From: Sulfuricurvum sp.
GTDB lineage: Bacteria > Campylobacterota > Campylobacteria > Campylobacterales > Sulfurimonadaceae
Reading direction: 5' to 3'
NCBI RefSeq assembly: GCF_028710345.1
Contig: NZ_JAQTUH010000002.1
Location: 62,001-126,000, forward strand
Length of the DNA: 64,000 nucleotides
The notes below the pieces were generated by a model. That model had not been told where the DNA came from. It ran no database searches and saw only the letters and a list, made by a program, of their open reading frames with translations. The position numbers and the translations under genes are program-made. Below, in pieces: positions 38,273 through 47,133 of the stretch (the first letter of the stretch is position 1; each line of letters begins with the position of its first letter).

Positions 38273-39074
38273 GGATAAGTCCTGTATGGATTGCTGCCAT
38301 CTCTATCCATTGCGATTTTAAGGCATTATATTTTATTTTTGACGGGTTGTGTTCTTCATACCACTCATATAAGCTAAAGAGAGAAAACATTAATTTATTT
38401 GCATCACGATAATTGCCTTTGGTTAATTTAGCAATCAATTTAATATTTTTGTCGTTTATCATATTCGCTACATCAAAACAGTTTGATTTAAGAAGTTTTT
38501 TTTGAATATAAATTTTAAGTTCTTCAGGAGTTGCATTTTGTAGTTCTATACTTTCCCAAATACGTGTTTGAAAATGCTCTTTTGCAATAATATCTTCATC
38601 TTCTGTCTTATGTAAAGTAATAACAAATTTTAAAGCACGCGCATCAGAGATAAGGCGTATCTTTTCCATCAAAGATGAACTGTAAAGTTGCGCTTCATCG
38701 AGTAATACAATAGGTGTTTGAGGATAATTAACTGCAGATGCTAACTCTAAAAAATAGGTTAGTGTAATTGCATCTCTGTTCACATATCCATAAATCTTAC
38801 TAGCAAGAACCCTTAAAAAATCATCTTCATCTATAATAGGGATATCGATCATAAATACTTTTTGATGTTTAGAGAGATCATGATTTAATTTATGAAGAAG
38901 CATACTTTTACCGGTACCCGGTTTCCCATAAAGTAATATCATTTTGAGAGGTTTTTGTACAGATGATTTTAAATTTTGATACATATGTGAAACACTATCG
39001 ATTTGGACGTAATCACGTGGATTGACTACGTCAATAAATAGCTCTTTTGGTTTTGAGAAAAGGGAAGACTCCAT
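38265..39074 (-). CDS. ExeA/MshM-type AAA ATPase (CtsP-like)
   Basis: 269 residues. Walker A LLYGKPGTGKSMLL (about 47-54), Walker B PIVLLDEAQLYSS and an arginine-finger region (FQTRIWESIEL). No membrane segment or peptidoglycan-binding domain. ATPases of this type help assemble the secretin or regulate the export motor; CtsP in Campylobacter jejuni binds nucleotide and is needed for transformation. It starts 5 bp after the secretin gene. Confidence 0.85.
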   Translation of the reverse strand: MESSLFSKPKELFIDVVNPRDYVQIDSVSHMYQNLKSSVQKPLKMILLYGKPGTGKSMLLHKLNHDLSKHQKVFMIDIPIIDEDDFLRVLASKIYGYVNRDAITLTYFLELASAVNYPQTPIVLLDEAQLYSSSLMEKIRLISDARALKFVITLHKTEDEDIIAKEHFQTRIWESIELQNATPEELKIYIQKKLLKSNCFDVANMINDKNIKLIAKLTKGNYRDANKLMFSLFSLYEWYEEHNPSKIKYNALKSQWIEMAAIHTGLIHA

Positions 39075-39079
39075 ATTTT

Positions 39080-40837
39080 TTATTTAACGTTTTCTTTCAT
39101 ATCTTTTGTTTTAGTAGCATCTGTTTTGATTTGCTCATTTTGCTTGAGTCTATCATTTTCCATAGCTGGAGTTAAACGGCTGTAGCCCAAATCAGAAAGA
39201 CCGATATTTGATCCATCTTTTTTAATGATATGAGGTTCTATAACAATAACAAGTTCTTCAACTTTCTCGCTGACACCATCTTGTTTGAAAAGATATCCAA
39301 CGACTGGTATATCTCCTAAAAATGGAACTTTCGTTGTTGAATTTGAAGTTTTCCGATTAATTAAACCACCTAAAACAACACGACTACCATCTTTGACGGT
39401 AACCACAGAAGATATTTGTCTACGGCTTAAATCCGGTGGCATAGTACGAGTAGAATTATCCGTTGAGAGGGTACTGGCTACATCAGAGACAGAAGGATTA
39501 ATACGTAGAGTTATACTACCATCTTTTGCAATCTCCGGGGTAATATCCAATAAAACACCTGAGAAGACTGAACTGATAACTTCATTTTGTGATGTTGTTC
39601 CAGTTGAGCCTCCTGCTAGAGTAGACGAACTGACTGTTTTATAAAATAATTCTGTTCCCGCAGTAATAAGGGCTGGCTGATTATTAAGGGTCATAATTTT
39701 TGGATTAGAGATAGAGTACACATCCCCTTGGGTTTTTAAAAACATAAGGAGGTTGTTGATACTAATACTATTGCTCAACGTAAACATTTTAGAAGTTGTA
39801 TTTACTGCTTCACGAACACCTGCTAAAGGAGCCCATTGAATTGTTGGAGATGCAAGGGTTCCTGAAGTACGAGGACCTTCTACAGAATCACCTGTAGTTG
39901 CGGTTGTAATTTTATTACCGGTAAAGGTATCTACGTTCTGAAAATTGATTTTATTAAATCCTACTTCAAAATTTTGAAGCTTATAAATTTGAGACCAATC
40001 GATACCGGTTGTCGAACCATCGTTAAAGACAACACTGTACATCTTAACATCAATCATCACTTGAGATTGCATTTTCTTTTGCAAGTCATCAATATAGGCA
40101 TCTAAACGCTTTATTTGTCTTCCAGTCCCGGTAACAGTAACTAATCCTGCATGTTTGTTAATATATATAGCATGATTGTCTTCATTTGTATCAGATTTGT
40201 CTTTATTATCCGTATTAGTGAGTTTTTTGGTTGATTGATATTGATCTTCAGGGCGACTGAGTAGATTTTTAACTTCTTTCTCTAAGTTGTCCCAAAATGT
40301 AACTTCATCAATAGTAACAATATTGGTACCTGATTCTGATGATCCACCATTTGAACCCGATGATGATGTGTTACTTGTTGAAGATGTGCCACTTGATGAA
40401 GATGTGCTACTCGCTCCAGAATTTGAACTCAATCTTATGTTGGTGCTTCCACTCCCTTTTCTACCTGTTGCAATGTAATCAAGTTGGTAGGTTTTGGTTG
40501 TCAAATACGAAATTTTAAGTACATTGTTTTGTAATGTGTATTGTAAATCATTTTCAGAAACAATTAAATCAAGCACTTCATTAAGCGTAAGATTTTTTAA
40601 ATATGTTTTATTCATCTGTTTTTTGAGTATATTTTCTGCTTCAGCATCAGCTATAACGACACTTATACCACACTCATCACTGATTTGATCAATAAATTCT
40701 CCAACACTCGTCCCTTTTACGGATGCAATATTAAATAGCTCATAAGTACAATCAGCGTACATTGAGCTACTAAGCAATGCTGCAGTTACAACAGATAAGA
40801 AGAGTTTGTTTGCATTTGGTTTAAATACTTGTCTCAT
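39080..40837 (-). CDS. mshL: Outer-membrane secretin (MshL/CtsD-like)
   Basis: 585 residues. Signal peptide ending near SSSMYA, an N0/STN-type domain (about 33-110), a Ser/Gly-rich low-complexity linker (about 128-170), a second periplasmic domain, and the secretin barrel (about 340-560) with LKTQGDVYSISNPKIMTLNNQPA, VVLGGLINRK and VPFLGDIPVVGYLF. It forms the outer-membrane channel for a pseudopilus or incoming DNA. Confidence 0.93.
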   Translation of the reverse strand: MRQVFKPNANKLFLSVVTAALLSSSMYADCTYELFNIASVKGTSVGEFIDQISDECGISVVIADAEAENILKKQMNKTYLKNLTLNEVLDLIVSENDLQYTLQNNVLKISYLTTKTYQLDYIATGRKGSGSTNIRLSSNSGASSTSSSSGTSSTSNTSSSGSNGGSSESGTNIVTIDEVTFWDNLEKEVKNLLSRPEDQYQSTKKLTNTDNKDKSDTNEDNHAIYINKHAGLVTVTGTGRQIKRLDAYIDDLQKKMQSQVMIDVKMYSVVFNDGSTTGIDWSQIYKLQNFEVGFNKINFQNVDTFTGNKITTATTGDSVEGPRTSGTLASPTIQWAPLAGVREAVNTTSKMFTLSNSISINNLLMFLKTQGDVYSISNPKIMTLNNQPALITAGTELFYKTVSSSTLAGGSTGTTSQNEVISSVFSGVLLDITPEIAKDGSITLRINPSVSDVASTLSTDNSTRTMPPDLSRRQISSVVTVKDGSRVVLGGLINRKTSNSTTKVPFLGDIPVVGYLFKQDGVSEKVEELVIVIEPHIIKKDGSNIGLSDLGYSRLTPAMENDRLKQNEQIKTDATKTKDMKENVK

Positions 40838-40846
40838 GGTGCTTTC

Positions 40847-41383
40847 CTACTTTGTTTGTATTTTGATATTGTTGTTGTTTTTGCTAAGAAATAAAATTAA
40901 AGGTTCACCTTTGTTGCCACGTAGCATTACAGATGATGATTTAATCTCGCTTAGGCTATAGCTACGTACTGCGTCATTTAATCTATACCATTTTCCATTA
41001 ATAAGCGCAGCTTTATTCATCAGTGCTTGTAATTTTAATGGTTCTTCTACAACTTTGACAATGGTTGGTATCTGCAAAGTACTACCTAATTTTGGAGGAG
41101 CAAGTAAAGTTGATCCCACTCCTGTTACGATGCCTGTCTTACGCTCAGGTATTTTATATTTCATTGGATCAATTAATGAATTGATAAAACCATCAGATAT
41201 TCCAACACGCGCAGGGAGAATAGCTTTAATATGTTCATCAACCCACTGCAATTCTTTATCATTACCTGATTCTACAACTGTAACAGTATCTGTTGTAGGT
41301 GCAGTCATTGTTGCATTAATAGAATTCGAAGCCGATGCCGAAATGGCAGATAGTAGTAAATAAATAAGGGTTAATGATTTCAT
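40847..41383 (-). CDS. PilP/MshK-like periplasmic protein
   Basis: 178 residues from the ATG at 41383, which overlaps the stop of the PilO-like gene (ATGA). A signal peptide (MKSLTLIYLLLSAISASA) precedes a Thr/Val-rich linker and a short C-terminal beta domain (INGKWYRLNDAV..SVMLRGNKGEPLILFL) resembling the secretin-contacting domain of PilP/MshK. The assignment rests on size, position and this segment. CtsR of Campylobacter holds the same slot before the secretin. Confidence 0.6.
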   Translation of the reverse strand: MKSLTLIYLLLSAISASASNSINATMTAPTTDTVTVVESGNDKELQWVDEHIKAILPARVGISDGFINSLIDPMKYKIPERKTGIVTGVGSTLLAPPKLGSTLQIPTIVKVVEEPLKLQALMNKAALINGKWYRLNDAVRSYSLSEIKSSSVMLRGNKGEPLILFLSKNNNNIKIQTK

Positions 41384-42015
41384 TGTCGCACAATCCCCCA
41401 TACTGAAATATTGAGATCACTTTTTAATTTATCTCCACTTGTCATATTGATATCATGCAGATCCACAACGAGATAACTTTGTTCTAGTGCATTGATAAAT
41501 TTCAACGTATTTTTATAAGGCGCTTCTGATGAGATAGAGATATCTAAAACATGCCCAAAAGAACTATTGTCCGTTGTTAGTACATTGGCAAATTTAGTAA
41601 GTTTTACATTATAAGCTCTAGCGTATTTACTAATAGAATCTAAATAAGCACCCCATATTTGTTCATCATAATATAATGATGAAATTTGTTCAAGTTGTTT
41701 CTTAATATAGTCATTATATTCAATATAGTGTTGATGGTCTAACTCTATTTGCTTGGTTTCTTGCTCAATTTGAATAATACGCTCTGGTGGGTTTGCAGAT
41801 AAATATTGCTTGTCAGTATTAAGATTTTTTTCCATTGCTGAAGCTTTTTCATGAGAAGTGTTAAATCCAGCTTCTGCCCCTTCCCATAAAAGTAAATAGG
41901 AAAAAGCAAACAATCCCGCAAAAATCATAACGAAAAGCATCATCTTGTCGCGTTCACTTTTTAATGAAAGTGAACGATCTAAATTATAAAGGTGATTTTC
42001 TATGTTAAAAGTCAT
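41380..42015 (-). CDS. PilO/MshJ-like inner-membrane protein
   Basis: 211 residues. One transmembrane segment (about 26-46), a coiled coil (about 50-110; IIQIEQETKQIELDHQHYIEYNDYIKKQLEQI) and a ferredoxin-like C-terminus (YKNTLKFINALEQSYLVVDLHDINM). This is the PilO layout. Four-base overlaps tie it to both neighbours. Confidence 0.72.
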   Translation of the reverse strand: MTFNIENHLYNLDRSLSLKSERDKMMLFVMIFAGLFAFSYLLLWEGAEAGFNTSHEKASAMEKNLNTDKQYLSANPPERIIQIEQETKQIELDHQHYIEYNDYIKKQLEQISSLYYDEQIWGAYLDSISKYARAYNVKLTKFANVLTTDNSSFGHVLDISISSEAPYKNTLKFINALEQSYLVVDLHDINMTSGDKLKSDLNISVWGIVRQ

Positions 42016-43547
42016 TTGAGTACCGCCTTAAGTTCACTAAGATAACTGGAACTATTTAGATCATAAGAAATTAATTGCAGATCAAAATCATAACGATCTT
42101 GTTTCGTCGCTGTCAAATGTTTAAGTAGTGCTGTGATATCTTGAGTATTTGGTGAAGTAAGCATAAAATTAAACGTTTTTTCGCTGGTATTTATGTCTTC
42201 AGAATATCCTAATGATTGTAGTTTTACACGATATTGATTAAAACTTTGCGTGAAATCGGCAGCAATTTTAGCTTTCATAGGATAATTGACTTTCTTATCA
42301 TGTACTTGAGTAAGGGTGTCTTGCTTTTGTTTATAAGAATTTTTTTGCTCATTTAAAAGAGCTTGCGCAGCATTTTTATTTGCAGTTTTAAGATTAATTG
42401 TAGCTTCTCGTGTTGTTTTTTCAATATGTATACCTTCATACTCTTGCTTCATAAGGGCATAATGAAACTCTTCAACATAGGATAATCCCCAATAGCTTCC
42501 CGGATAAAGTAATGCTGTGGCAAGCGCAGCAGCAGTTACTAAAATCAATTTTCCACTATCACGCTTTGCAAAAGGTGGTGGGCGATGATAAATGGTAAAA
42601 TTACATTCATATCGCTCATCAGATTGCAGACGAGCGTACAAATGCATTAATTGATGAATTTGATCTATACTCTTTCCAGCAATACTGAATCCATATTCAA
42701 AATCGAAAGCTTGTGTATGTAAGCCAAGATAGGTTTGCGTATACTCATCTAGACCGTTTACCTTTCCAACGGTAGTGCCAATATAGATCATTTCAAATTG
42801 TTTAATTTCAAAAGCACGTTTAGAATAGGTAATAACATCATTTACATGGAGAAATATCTCACCAAAAAGTTTTAATAGATTTTTTTGATATTCTGGATTT
42901 GTTGGATTTAGTCCCTGTTCACTTAAAATATTTTCAAAAGATGCCAAGTCAATAGGCTCTCCCAGTAATTCACAAAAACGCTCATGCATTTGTTTAAGTG
43001 AATATTTAAGTGATTTTGTATAGATAAATTCTTGTTCGTTATAAACAGTGAAAAAAGCATCATTCTCTTGAAAATAGATAAATCCATGTGCTCCGTTTAA
43101 TTCAATAATATTTTGAGTATACAGAGATTTTAGTATAAGAGGTACCGGTATGATTTGATCGATATATTTAACAGCTTCCACCGTAGATGCAAATTCTTGC
43201 TCCAAAGTGAGTGGATCAACAACGAAAACATGAAAGAAACGCTCACTTTCGCTTAACCTATTTGGTGCTTCAACATATTGCAGTTGATATTCTACTGCCA
43301 TATCTAATGCAAGTTCTTCATATACTTTGTTTTCTAATGCATCAGAAATATCATCATCAGGAACGTTTTTACTGATTCCTATAAGTGCCGAAATAAAACC
43401 TTTTGTATTTAAAAAAGAGATAACATATTGCTCTTTTGAAAATGACGGTGATGTAATTTCTGTAATGCTATTAAGAGTACTACTATAGTAATCTCTTCTA
43501 TAAGGATTAGCTGATACGATGGTAGAAAAAGATTGTTGTTTACTCAT
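42012..43547 (-). CDS. PilM-PilN-like (MshI) fusion protein
   Basis: 511 residues. The N-terminal 330 residues have the layout of a degenerate PilM/GspL-type actin-fold domain (VISFLNTKGFISALIG, HGFIYFQENDAFFTVY, IYIGTTVGKVNGLDEY). One transmembrane segment (about 345-362) follows, then a coiled coil and a ferredoxin-like PilN domain (YDFDLQLISYDLNSSSYLSELKAVL). Together with PilO- and PilP-like genes it forms the alignment subcomplex linking motor to secretin. Fusion of PilM and PilN in one chain is known from GspL and MshI. Confidence 0.68.
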   Translation of the reverse strand: MSKQQSFSTIVSANPYRRDYYSSTLNSITEITSPSFSKEQYVISFLNTKGFISALIGISKNVPDDDISDALENKVYEELALDMAVEYQLQYVEAPNRLSESERFFHVFVVDPLTLEQEFASTVEAVKYIDQIIPVPLILKSLYTQNIIELNGAHGFIYFQENDAFFTVYNEQEFIYTKSLKYSLKQMHERFCELLGEPIDLASFENILSEQGLNPTNPEYQKNLLKLFGEIFLHVNDVITYSKRAFEIKQFEMIYIGTTVGKVNGLDEYTQTYLGLHTQAFDFEYGFSIAGKSIDQIHQLMHLYARLQSDERYECNFTIYHRPPPFAKRDSGKLILVTAAALATALLYPGSYWGLSYVEEFHYALMKQEYEGIHIEKTTREATINLKTANKNAAQALLNEQKNSYKQKQDTLTQVHDKKVNYPMKAKIAADFTQSFNQYRVKLQSLGYSEDINTSEKTFNFMLTSPNTQDITALLKHLTATKQDRYDFDLQLISYDLNSSSYLSELKAVLK

Positions 43548-43555
43548 CTAGTGTC

Positions 43556-44845
43556 CTATTTAAAATGTGCGAGAACCATCCCACAAAAACGATTGCCTCG
43601 ATAAAATTCAACTCGATAAACTTTATGGTTTTGATCGATAGAATATTTCGGATCTAAATCACCAATACTAACATTGGCGTTAGCTTCATCATTTCCACTT
43701 TTTGGCGTGTACCCAATGATATTTACGCGAATGTCTTTGTTCTGTATTATAACCTTAAAATCGGCAGTTACAAAAAATTCTGTAGCAAAAACAACATTTT
43801 TTTGTTTTTTATCGATTTCAAGAACAATTTTTTCATCACATTTTGCAACTTCGTGGATACTTTGGGATAATGTTGTGACTTTTTTATTCCCGATATATAG
43901 GTCGAATTTATCTTTATTTTTAACAGCCAATCCCAATGGATGGGAAAAATCAAAGTGATTCAAATCAGATTGTAATGGGATATAGCTTAAATTGTTATTG
44001 ATATTATCAAGATTTAATATAAATGTGTTATTAATAGTAACAGTTTCGCTTTTTTTAAGTAAATTTATAAGGTTTTCTGTTGTTAAATTAAATGTACGGG
44101 TATAAGTGATCCCTAAAAAACGCATATACGCTTCAATAGCCCGTAATTGATAAAAAACTTTTTCAGGTAAAGTCGGAAGATTTTTACTAGTTTCTATAGC
44201 AAATGCTGGTTTGTTATGATTAATAGCAAAGTAGGTTAATGAATGTTTCATGGCTTCATCATCAAAACGGGTGTTAGTATTTCGTATATCAAAGGAATGA
44301 TAATCTTCAATGAGCCCGTCATTAAGTTCTTCACGAACGGCTAAGGCTATTTTATTTAAATCTTTATAAGGATGGTCGCAATCTAGAGTTGTTTGATCTA
44401 TAACACATGTTTGTCCCCATGAAGCAGGATTGAATATAGTATTTTTATACTCTTTACGGTAAAAGCCGTGCCCATCGTGTAAATTTAAGATGAGATCAAC
44501 TTTTGGTTCAGTTATAATGTTTTGAATCTCTTTCACAACAGTGTAATCAGGATCGCTTGAATTAATTTCGGCAAATTTACGGTTCATATCCCCATTAACG
44601 CCTCTATTATCCATTGCAATACTAAGTTTATTAAGGTTTGGCACAATCCACAAATGTCCACTTTGAATGGTATAGTATTGCGAAAGTATGGAGGTAGCAA
44701 AGTAACTCCCAGGTTCATTACCGTGAATTCCACCAATAACAAGTAATGTGGGGCCATCCTGACTGGAAGATTCATGTTTGATGAATGAAAATGAAAGGGC
44801 ATGTGATTGAAAAAATAATAAAAATAACAAGATGAAAAATTTCAT
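43556..44845 (-). CDS. csd4: M14-type peptidoglycan D,L-carboxypeptidase (Csd4/Pgp1-like)
   Basis: 429 residues with a signal peptide. Zinc ligands are in GGIHGNEPG (His41, Glu44) and NLHDGHG (His123), with AIETSKN providing the catalytic Glu region; a C-terminal beta domain follows. Csd4/Pgp1 trims tripeptide stems to dipeptides in the periplasm and is required for helical shape in Helicobacter and Campylobacter. The first ligand here is His, whereas Helicobacter Csd4 is reported to use Gln46. Adjacent to the Csd6-like gene (2-bp gap). Confidence 0.85.
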   Translation of the reverse strand: MKFFILLFLLFFQSHALSFSFIKHESSSQDGPTLLVIGGIHGNEPGSYFATSILSQYYTIQSGHLWIVPNLNKLSIAMDNRGVNGDMNRKFAEINSSDPDYTVVKEIQNIITEPKVDLILNLHDGHGFYRKEYKNTIFNPASWGQTCVIDQTTLDCDHPYKDLNKIALAVREELNDGLIEDYHSFDIRNTNTRFDDEAMKHSLTYFAINHNKPAFAIETSKNLPTLPEKVFYQLRAIEAYMRFLGITYTRTFNLTTENLINLLKKSETVTINNTFILNLDNINNNLSYIPLQSDLNHFDFSHPLGLAVKNKDKFDLYIGNKKVTTLSQSIHEVAKCDEKIVLEIDKKQKNVVFATEFFVTADFKVIIQNKDIRVNIIGYTPKSGNDEANANVSIGDLDPKYSIDQNHKVYRVEFYRGNRFCGMVLAHFK

Positions 44846-44847
44846 TG

Positions 44848-45810
44848 TTATTGCTCAGATATTATTGAGATTGAATTATCAGAGTTAAGTAATAACATTA
44901 GTATTTTTGGACCGGTAAAATTGTGTTTATCACTAGTGTAAACTTCATCAAAGGTTACCATAAACAGATTAGGCCGATCACCTGGATACGGGATAATATT
45001 CAGATTGGTGAAAAAGATCTCTTTTGTCTCTTTACGTTCAAAAATACGTTGTTTATAGTTCTTGAAGTCAAAGTATTCCATACCGTCAAAGCGTACAAAT
45101 GTAGTATCATAAAATGATAGATAAGCTTGAAGATCGTTATATTTCCAAGCATATCTCCATTGATAGAGTTGTGAAATAATCGCATCGTAAGCAACATTGC
45201 CATAGGTTTTAGTTTTAGTATCAATGATCAAAAAAAGATTTTTGTAATTTATATTTTGATCTAAATTGGTGAGTTCTCCGTTGTCAATAGCTATACATCC
45301 TTTGGTAAAGCTATCACGATCTCCTGAAATAGGGACACCATGTATCCAAATACCATCTCCATTTTTACCTCGAATACGGTCATACAGGTTAGGATAAGAG
45401 GTAACAAATGCCATTGGTCCATAAAATTGATCAACGTTCTCCCGTTTTTCCGTTAAGGTATAAACACCGATAGGGGTTCGTCGGTCCCCAGCATTCATTT
45501 TATCGCCCTCAAATTTTCCGGTAAAAGCCGGTATTGTTTTTATCCGTGTAAAACGTTCTTTATTATCTTTACGATACAGAGAAAGGGAAGGTTGGTTTTT
45601 CTCACAAATGAGCAATGTGTTAGTTGATTCGTAATAACCGAACTGAAGATCTTTCTGAGCCAATTTTTCTTTCCAAAAAGTACGATCACCAAAACCATGG
45701 TCAATCTCTTTTTGGATTGCAGCCATTCCCCCTTGACGATAAAGATCCATTACTTCTCCTCCAAAGAGAGAAGTAAAAAGCAGAGGAAGTAATACTATTT
45801 TTTTTACCAT
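44848..45810 (-). CDS. csd6: L,D-carboxypeptidase of the YkuD fold (Csd6/Pgp2-like)
   Basis: 320 residues with a signal peptide (MVKKIVLLPLLFTSLFGG). The YkuD core has GDRRTPIGVYTL, IWIHGVP (His157) and TKGCIAI (Cys172). An NTF2-like C-terminal domain (about 210-320) follows, as in Csd6. It removes the terminal D-Ala from tetrapeptides and sets helical curvature. The gene overlaps era by 7 bp; the era-csd6 order is also found in Helicobacter pylori. Confidence 0.88.
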   Translation of the reverse strand: MVKKIVLLPLLFTSLFGGEVMDLYRQGGMAAIQKEIDHGFGDRTFWKEKLAQKDLQFGYYESTNTLLICEKNQPSLSLYRKDNKERFTRIKTIPAFTGKFEGDKMNAGDRRTPIGVYTLTEKRENVDQFYGPMAFVTSYPNLYDRIRGKNGDGIWIHGVPISGDRDSFTKGCIAIDNGELTNLDQNINYKNLFLIIDTKTKTYGNVAYDAIISQLYQWRYAWKYNDLQAYLSFYDTTFVRFDGMEYFDFKNYKQRIFERKETKEIFFTNLNIIPYPGDRPNLFMVTFDEVYTSDKHNFTGPKILMLLLNSDNSISIISEQ

Positions 45811-46682
45811 TCGTATCCTAAGTCACTTAAGAATTTTTTGTCACTTGTCCACCCTTTTTTAACCGAAACAAAAAGTTCGAGATAGACAGGTTTGGAAGAG
45901 AGCCGTTCAATTTTTTCACGAGCACTTTTACCGATTCGCTTGATGGCTGCCCCCCCCTTGCCGATAATAATCCCTTTTTGGGAATCTTTTTCGACGATAA
46001 TGGTGGCACGGATGTGTTCAGTCGGAGTGTCTTCATCAATTTTATCAATAATAACATCCGATTCGTAGGGAATTTCATCACTGATATTTTCAAATATGGC
46101 TTCACGAATAAACTCTTTATAAATCGTACGAATCATCTCTGTGGTGATATTTTCGGGGTCATATAAATATGGAGACTCATCAAGATGTTTGACAATGGTA
46201 TTAAGCAAGTCATTTTTGCCCACATTTTTAGTGACTGACATTGGAATAAGGGCAAGAAATTGATCACTGTATTGGTTATATTCCCCGATTTTTTTGAGCA
46301 AATCACCTTGTGAAATTTGATCAATTTTGCTTAATACAATGATATGTTTCCGTTTTTGGTGATTAAGCTCTAAAAATTTTTCATAATGGAGTGTTTTATC
46401 GGATGCGGGAGCAAGATAGACAACAACATCACAATCGCCGATTGCTTTTAGTGCCTCTTCGAGCATGTATTGATTGAGAAGTTTTTCAGCTTGATGGAGA
46501 CCTGGGGTATCGACAAAAATAATTTGATCATCATTATGCATAACAATTGCGTTTGAGCGTTTGCGCGTTGCATTGGCTTTCTGACTGACGAGGGCAATTT
46601 TTTCACCCAATATCCAGTTCATAAGGGTACTTTTTCCTGCATTCGGTCGCCCCACAAGAGCGACAAATCCTGCTTTACTCAC
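45804..46682 (-). CDS. era: GTPase Era
   Basis: 292 residues. G1 GRPNAGKST, G2 region ATRKRSNAI, G3 DTPGLH, G4 LSKID, and a C-terminal KH domain (VEKDSQKGIIIGKGGAAIKRIGKSAREKIE). Binds 16S rRNA during small-subunit maturation. Overlaps rplI by 8 bp and csd6 by 7 bp. Confidence 0.97.
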   Translation of the reverse strand: MSKAGFVALVGRPNAGKSTLMNWILGEKIALVSQKANATRKRSNAIVMHNDDQIIFVDTPGLHQAEKLLNQYMLEEALKAIGDCDVVVYLAPASDKTLHYEKFLELNHQKRKHIIVLSKIDQISQGDLLKKIGEYNQYSDQFLALIPMSVTKNVGKNDLLNTIVKHLDESPYLYDPENITTEMIRTIYKEFIREAIFENISDEIPYESDVIIDKIDEDTPTEHIRATIIVEKDSQKGIIIGKGGAAIKRIGKSAREKIERLSSKPVYLELFVSVKKGWTSDKKFLSDLGYEW

Positions 46683-47121
46683 CCTTGATCTCTAGGTGAA
46701 GTGTTGCATGAATACCATGACCGAGTTTGAGATCTAAATCATGCAAACCGGTTGTTTTAATACCATGTTTGGCATCAAGCTCTTTTTTATCGATCTCAAT
46801 ACCATGTTGTGTTTTCAATGCATCACTAATCTCTTCTTTGGTGACAGCACCAAAAAGATGGCCAGTATTACCGAGCTTTTTTGTGATTAGTACTTTTATA
46901 TCGGCAAGTTTTGCTTTAATAGCATTGAGATTTTCAATCTCTTGTGCTTCACTGGCCGCTTTTTTTCGTTGATCGGCTTCGTATTTCTTAATAACTTCAT
47001 GGGTTGCAATCAGCGCTAACCCTTTACCTACTAAAAAGTTTTTTCCGTAGCCATCAGCTACTTCTTTGATTTCGCCTGCACGTCCTACACCCTTGACATC
47101 TTTAGTCAATAATACTTTCAT
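46675..47121 (-). CDS. rplI: Ribosomal protein L9
   Basis: 148 residues. The N-terminal domain MKVLLTKDVKGVGRAGEIKEVADGYGKNFLVGKGLA is diagnostic, followed by the long connecting helix and the C-terminal domain (LFGAVTKEEISDALK). In Helicobacter and Campylobacter hslV and hslU separate it from era; here the two overlap. Confidence 0.97.
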   Translation of the reverse strand: MKVLLTKDVKGVGRAGEIKEVADGYGKNFLVGKGLALIATHEVIKKYEADQRKKAASEAQEIENLNAIKAKLADIKVLITKKLGNTGHLFGAVTKEEISDALKTQHGIEIDKKELDAKHGIKTTGLHDLDLKLGHGIHATLHLEIKGE

Positions 47122-47133
47122 AAATCTCCTTGA

